DNA from: Pseudomonas sp. PDM15
Lineage (GTDB): Bacteria > Pseudomonadota > Gammaproteobacteria > Pseudomonadales > Pseudomonadaceae
Reading direction: 5' to 3'
Assembly (NCBI RefSeq): GCF_014851565.1
Contig: NZ_JACVAA010000001.1
Coordinates: forward strand, 248,001 to 312,000
DNA length: 64,000 bases
This document shows positions 60,625-64,000 of this stretch, piece after piece (within the stretch, counting starts at the first letter, position 1; each line of letters starts with the position of its first letter). The position numbers were made by a program, and so were the translations under genes. The notes below the pieces were generated by a model that ran no database searches, was not told the origin of the DNA, and saw nothing but the letters and a program-made list of their open reading frames with translations.

Positions 60625-61620
60625 TCAGCGGCGGGCGCTATAGATGCGGAAGCCGTCGGCCTCGCTCAGGGTCTTGCAGGGGCCCAGGTGCTGTTCGATC
60701 AGCGGCGGGTACTTGAGGAAGCTGTTGGCCACCAGGCGCAGCTCGCCACCCTTGTCCAGGTGCCGAGCGGCCTGGCGCAACAGGTGCTCGCTGGCCTGGT
60801 AGTCGGTATGCACACCGGTGTGGAAGGGCGGGTTGCTGATAATGGCCGCCAGGCCTTGCGGTGCTGCATCGATGCCGTCGCCGGCGATCACCTCGGCGTC
60901 CAGGCCGTTGGCGGCCAGGGTTAGGCGGCTGCTCTCGATGGCGAAGGCGTCCACGTCGAGCATGCTCACTTGGCTATGCGGATAGCGGCGCTTGAGCGTG
61001 GCACCGAGCACGCCAGCGCCGCAGCCGAAGTCGAGCAGGTGACCCTGCGGCAGGCCATCCAGCTGCTCTAGCAATAGGGCGCTGCCGCGGTCCAGACGGC
61101 CGTGGCTGAACACGCCGGGTAGGCTCAGCACCTGCAGCGGGCCGTCGGCGAGATCCAGCTCGAAGCGCTGGGCCAGCCCGTGCAGGTCCGGCGCTGCCGG
61201 GGCGTTGTCCACCGTCACCTGCCACAGCTGGCAGTGGCGTGCGCTGTCCAGCTTGCGCGGCCTGCCATAGACGGCCAGTTGTTTGGCGGCGCGCTCGATG
61301 CCGCCGCGCTTCTCACCGACCAGGTACAGCTCGCGGCCGGCCAGGCGTGCAGCCAGGGCCTGCAACAGGTAGTCGGTGAGTTCGCGGGACTTGGGCAGGA
61401 ACAGTACCGCGCCAGCGAAGGAGTGCTCGGGCACGCCGGTGCCGAACTGGCTGCGCCCGGCGAAGCGTGCTTCCAGGGTGTTCTGCTCGCCGGCATGCCA
61501 GCTCCAGCCATGGGCGTGGGGCAGCTGGCCGAGCAGGTCGTCGGCCGGCAGGCCGGCCAGCAGCAGATCGCCCTGGAACAGCTCCGCCTGGCGCAACAGC
61601 ACCTCGCTTCGTGGGTCCAT
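60625..61620 (-). CDS. rsmC: 16S rRNA (guanine(1207)-N(2))-methyltransferase RsmC
   Basis: A 331-residue enzyme with a degenerate N-terminal methyltransferase-like half and a catalytic C-terminal half. '[23 protein letters not shown]' is the RsmC linker. '[15 protein letters not shown]' is SAM motif I and '[10 protein letters not shown]' the catalytic NPPF motif of N2-guanine methyltransferases. It modifies G1207 in helix 34 of 16S rRNA. RlmG is the closest alternative, but the linker favours RsmC. It lies 58 bp upstream of lysP on the same strand. Confidence 0.9.
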   Translation of the reverse strand: MDPRSEVLLRQAELFQGDLLLAGLPADDLLGQLPHAHGWSWHAGEQNTLEARFAGRSQFGTGVPEHSFAGAVLFLPKSRELTDYLLQALAARLAGRELYLVGEKRGGIERAAKQLAVYGRPRKLDSARHCQLWQVTVDNAPAAPDLHGLAQRFELDLADGPLQVLSLPGVFSHGRLDRGSALLLEQLDGLPQGHLLDFGCGAGVLGATLKRRYPHSQVSMLDVDAFAIESSRLTLAANGLDAEVIAGDGIDAAPQGLAAIISNPPFHTGVHTDYQASEHLLRQAARHLDKGGELRLVANSFLKYPPLIEQHLGPCKTLSEADGFRIYSARR

Positions 61621-61651
61621 GGCGATCTCCGGGTAGAAAAGGGCGCGTAGT

Positions 61652-62620
61652 TTACCCGCTGACCACTCGCTTGGGCGTACCGGCGAAGAAGGCGCTGGCG
61701 TTCTCCGACAGCTGACCGACGATGCGCTGGCGTGCCTCGCGGCTGCCCCAGGCGTTGTGCGGGGTGATGATCAGGCGCGGGATGTCCGCCGCCAGCAGCG
61801 GGTTGCCGTTACGTGGCGGTTCGTCGCTGAGCACATCGAAGGCCGCGCCACCCAGCTGGCCGGCGCGCAGGGCATCGGCCAGGGCCTGCTCGTCGACCAG
61901 GCCGCCGCGGGCGGTATTGAGCAGCAGCGCACGGGGCTTCATCAGCGCCAGCTCGGCGGCGCCGATCAGGTGGCGAGTCTGTTCGGTCAGCGGGCAGTGC
62001 AGGCTCAGGGCATCGACCTGTGGCAATAGCGCATCGAGCGGCAGGCGGTCGGCGCGGGCCGGCCGGCCGGGCAGTGCGCCATACAGCACGTGCATGCCCA
62101 GGGCCTCGGCCAGGCGGGCGAAGGCACCGCCCAGCTCGCCGTGGCCGAGGATGCCGAGGGTCTTTCCCTCCAGTTCTATGATCGGGAAGTCGAGCAGACA
62201 GAACTGGCTGGCGCGCTGCCAGGCGCCGTCACGGACCGCGGCCTGGTAATCCGGCAGGCGGGTGGCCAAGGCGAGTAGCAGCATCAATGCATGCTGCGCG
62301 ACCGAGGCGGTGCCATAGCCTTGGCAGTTGGCGACCGTGATGCCACGGGCGCGGGCGGCGGCCAGGTCGACGTTGTTGGTGCCGGTGGCGGAAACCAGGA
62401 TCAGCCTGAGCTCGGGGCAGGCGGCCAGGGTGTTGGCATCCAGGCGCACCTTGTTGCTGATCGCCACCTGGGCGCCCTGCAGGCGGTCGGCGGCCTGTTC
62501 GCTGGTGGAGGCGTCGTGCAGGACCAGCTCGCCGAATACCTGGCGCAGCGGCGCCATGTCTAGATCGCCGAGATCGAGGGAGGCGTGATCGAGGAAGACC
62601 GCGCGAGGGTTGTTGGTCAT
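61652..62620 (-). CDS. D-2-hydroxyacid dehydrogenase (glycerate dehydrogenase-like)
   Basis: A 322-residue NAD(P)-dependent dehydrogenase. The nucleotide motif is '[16 protein letters not shown]' (GxGxxG near residue 151). The catalytic triad is R in '[13 protein letters not shown]', E in '[12 protein letters not shown]' and H in '[13 protein letters not shown]'. Its place beside rsmC and lysP matches the P. aeruginosa gene annotated hprA (hydroxypyruvate reductase), so that activity is likely. The ATG at 62620 ([15 protein letters not shown]) is preferred over an upstream ATG. It lies 31 bp upstream of rsmC. Confidence 0.88.
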   Translation of the reverse strand: MTNNPRAVFLDHASLDLGDLDMAPLRQVFGELVLHDASTSEQAADRLQGAQVAISNKVRLDANTLAACPELRLILVSATGTNNVDLAAARARGITVANCQGYGTASVAQHALMLLLALATRLPDYQAAVRDGAWQRASQFCLLDFPIIELEGKTLGILGHGELGGAFARLAEALGMHVLYGALPGRPARADRLPLDALLPQVDALSLHCPLTEQTRHLIGAAELALMKPRALLLNTARGGLVDEQALADALRAGQLGGAAFDVLSDEPPRNGNPLLAADIPRLIITPHNAWGSREARQRIVGQLSENASAFFAGTPKRVVSG

Positions 62621-62700
62621 CGGCTGTACCTGTTGCGAATACGAAGGACTGGCGTAAGGTTGCCAGCCTATTGTCCTGATTCCCACTATTCGGAGGTCGC

Positions 62701-63330
62701 ATGTACTGGGCGGAGTTTTTGACCGTGGCGCTGATCCATCTGCTGGCCGTGGCCAGCCCGGGACCGGACTTCGCCATCGTCGTACGCGAGAGCGTGGCCT
62801 ACGGTCGCCGTGCGGGCACCTGGACGGCGCTGGGCGTGGGCACCGGCATCTTCGTCCATGTGGCCTATTCGCTGCTCGGTATTGGCCTGATCGTGTCGCA
62901 GTCCATCGTGCTGTTCAACGCGCTGAAGTGGCTGGCGGCGGCCTACCTGTTCTACATCGGCATCAAGGCCCTGCGGGCCAAACCGGCGGTGCCCGGCGCG
63001 CTTGACGTGGCGGCAGAGGCTGGCGAGCGCTCACCGCGCGGCGCCTTCATGACCGGCTTCGTGACCAATGGCCTGAATCCCAAGGCGACGCTGTTCTTCC
63101 TCTCGCTGTTCACCGTGGTGATCAATCCGCACACGCCGTTGGCGGTGCAGGCCGGCTACGGCGTGTACCTGGCGTTCGCCACGGCGATCTGGTTCTGCCT
63201 CGTGGCATTGCTGTTCAGCCAACGCCGGGTGCGCGCCGGTTTCGCGCGCATGGGCCACTGGTTCGACCGACTGATGGGGGCGGTGCTGGTGGGGCTGGGG
63301 ATCAAGCTGGCCTTTACCGAGTTGCGTTGA
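62701..63330 (+). CDS. LysE/RhtB family amino acid exporter
   Basis: A 209-residue membrane protein with six hydrophobic segments. It starts 'MYWAEFLTVALIHLLAVASPGPDFAIVVRESVAYGRRAGTWTALGVGTGIFVH', the RhtB signature (SPGPD and G..AG...ALG...G). 'GALDVAAEAGERSPRGAFMTGFVTNGLNPKATLFFLSLF' is the second motif. The family exports amino acids such as homoserine, threonine or lysine. The substrate cannot be told here. The ATG at 62701 follows CGGAGGTCGC. It is divergent from the hydroxyacid dehydrogenase and ends in a strong bidirectional terminator. Confidence 0.92.
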   Translation: MYWAEFLTVALIHLLAVASPGPDFAIVVRESVAYGRRAGTWTALGVGTGIFVHVAYSLLGIGLIVSQSIVLFNALKWLAAAYLFYIGIKALRAKPAVPGALDVAAEAGERSPRGAFMTGFVTNGLNPKATLFFLSLFTVVINPHTPLAVQAGYGVYLAFATAIWFCLVALLFSQRRVRAGFARMGHWFDRLMGAVLVGLGIKLAFTELR

Positions 63331-63344
63331 TCAGCCGCCCATAA

Positions 63345-63370
63345 AAAAGCCCCGCCTAGGCGGGGCTTTT
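63345..63370. terminator. bidirectional terminator, exporter / thiolase
   Basis: A 26-bp perfect palindrome, AAAAGCCCCGCC, TA/GG centre, complement ending in TTTT, serves the convergent exporter (+) and thiolase (-) genes. Confidence 0.93.
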
Positions 63371-63384
63371 CATTTGCGTACTAC

Positions 63385-64000
63385 TTACAGCAGTTCGATG
63401 GCCACCGCGGTGGCTTCGCCGCCGCCGATGCACAGCGAGGCGACGCCACGCTTGCCGCCCTTGTTGCGCAGGGCGTTGATCAGGGTGACGATCAGGCGCG
63501 AGCCGGTGGAGCCGACCGGGTGGCCCTGGGCGCAGGCGCCGCCGTAGACGTTGACCTTGGCGTGATCCAGGCCGTGCTCGCGCATGGCCAGCATGGTGAC
63601 CATGGCGAAGGCTTCGTTGATCTCGTAAAGATCGACGTCTTCCTTGCTCCAGCCGGTCTTCTTGAACAGGTTGCTCATGGCGCCGATCGGCGCGATGGTG
63701 AACTCGCTCGGGTCCTGGCTCTGGGTGGCGTGGGCGACGATCCTGGCCAGCGGCTTGAGGCCACGCTTGGCCGCTTCCTCGGCGGTCATCAGGACCAGGG
63801 CGCTGGCACCGTCGGAGATCGAGCTGGCGTTGGCGGCGGTGATGGTGCCGTCCTTCTTGAACGCCGGCTTGAGGCCGGGGATCTTGTCCAGGTTGGCGGT
63901 CAGCGGCTGCTCGTCGTCCTTCACCACGACTTCGCCCTTGCGGTTGGTGACGGTGACCGGAACGATCTCGCTGGCCAGCTCACCGCTCTGGATGGCGGCC
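63385..64000 (-). CDS. acetyl-CoA C-acyltransferase (thiolase), C-terminal part
   Basis: Only the last 204 codons are in the window; the gene continues past the right edge. The visible part includes the C-terminal thiolase half: 'LYEINEAFAMVTMLAM' (NEAF motif), catalytic histidine in 'GGACAQGHPVGSTGSRLIVTL' and the second cysteine in 'GVASLCIGGGEATAVAIELL'. These define a degradative or biosynthetic acetoacetyl-CoA/3-ketoacyl-CoA thiolase. The nucleophilic cysteine near residue 90 is outside the window. AtoB/PhaA and FadA-like proteins cannot be told apart on this part. Confidence 0.92.
   Translation of the reverse strand, partial: AAIQSGELASEIVPVTVTNRKGEVVVKDDEQPLTANLDKIPGLKPAFKKDGTITAANASSISDGASALVLMTAEEAAKRGLKPLARIVAHATQSQDPSEFTIAPIGAMSNLFKKTGWSKEDVDLYEINEAFAMVTMLAMREHGLDHAKVNVYGGACAQGHPVGSTGSRLIVTLINALRNKGGKRGVASLCIGGGEATAVAIELL

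Overview
The window is chromosomal DNA from a gammaproteobacterium, almost certainly Pseudomonas in the broad sense. It is GC-rich, and the essential-gene run rpsB-tsf-pyrH-frr-uppS-cdsA-dxr-rseP-bamA-skp-lpxD-fabZ-lpxA-lpxB-rnhB-dnaE-accA-tilS-pyrG-kdsA-eno-ftsB-ispD has the order I know from Pseudomonas. The NdvB, PlsB, LysP and GlnD proteins also look pseudomonad. Short inverted repeats of the 'GTAGCCCGGA...' and 'GTAGGAGCGAG...' types suggest the alcaligenes/mendocina/stutzeri side of the genus, but I cannot fix the species. I see no rRNA, tRNA, CRISPR array, insertion sequence, prophage or plasmid module.

Layout. (1) 1-2078: a truncated metallo-beta-lactamase-fold hydrolase gene divergent from a GlxA-type AraC regulator, then an orphan periplasmic solute-binding protein. 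(2) 2309-9643: plsB (minus) divergent from a four-gene operon made of a GldA/GldF-like ABC transporter, a GldG-family protein and a DUF4340 protein. (3) 9701-16565: a cold-shock gene with a long leader, a REP-like hairpin, then minus-strand genes for a small unknown protein, rlmA, dapE, ndvB and a YqhD-like alcohol dehydrogenase whose metal site looks altered. (4) 16628-22097: tcdA, a DUF1456 protein, a second orphan solute-binding protein, a CREST (ceramidase-like) membrane protein, an XRE-type regulator, and the SufE/cysteine desulfurase pair. (5) 22138-28733: dapD and a Spx/ArsC-like gene, then map-glnD-dapC, all minus. (6) 28858-54481: the long plus-strand run for translation, phospholipid, isoprenoid, outer-membrane assembly, lipid A, replication, fatty acid, CTP, KDO and division genes, broken by several hairpin terminators. 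(7) 54489-63370: after a 22-bp inverted repeat, a different neighbourhood: a dCache chemoreceptor, an M48 lipoprotein protease, a SnoaL-like protein, a Gdt1-type Mn exporter behind a yybP-ykoY riboswitch, lysP, rsmC, a 2-hydroxyacid dehydrogenase and a LysE/RhtB exporter. (8) 63385-64000: the C-terminal part of a thiolase.

How the genes work together: PlsB, CdsA, FabZ and AccA feed phospholipid synthesis. Dxr and IspD make isoprenoid precursors that UppS turns into the lipid carrier for peptidoglycan. FabZ, LpxA, LpxD, LpxB and KdsA make lipid A and KDO. RseP, BamA and Skp watch over and assemble outer-membrane proteins. DapC, DapD and DapE supply diaminopimelate, and GlnD sets nitrogen status. 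The cysteine desulfurase, SufE and TcdA are the parts of a Csd-type sulfur-transfer/tRNA t6A-cyclisation pathway.

I did not find a large undescribed system. The most interesting local items are: the Mn riboswitch whose P1 3' strand also belongs to a long downstream hairpin; the alcohol dehydrogenase with two of four metal ligands replaced; the CREST-type putative zinc amidase beside an XRE regulator; the Gld-like ABC/DUF4340 cassette of unknown role; and a perfect 16-bp palindrome over the predicted ndvB promoter.
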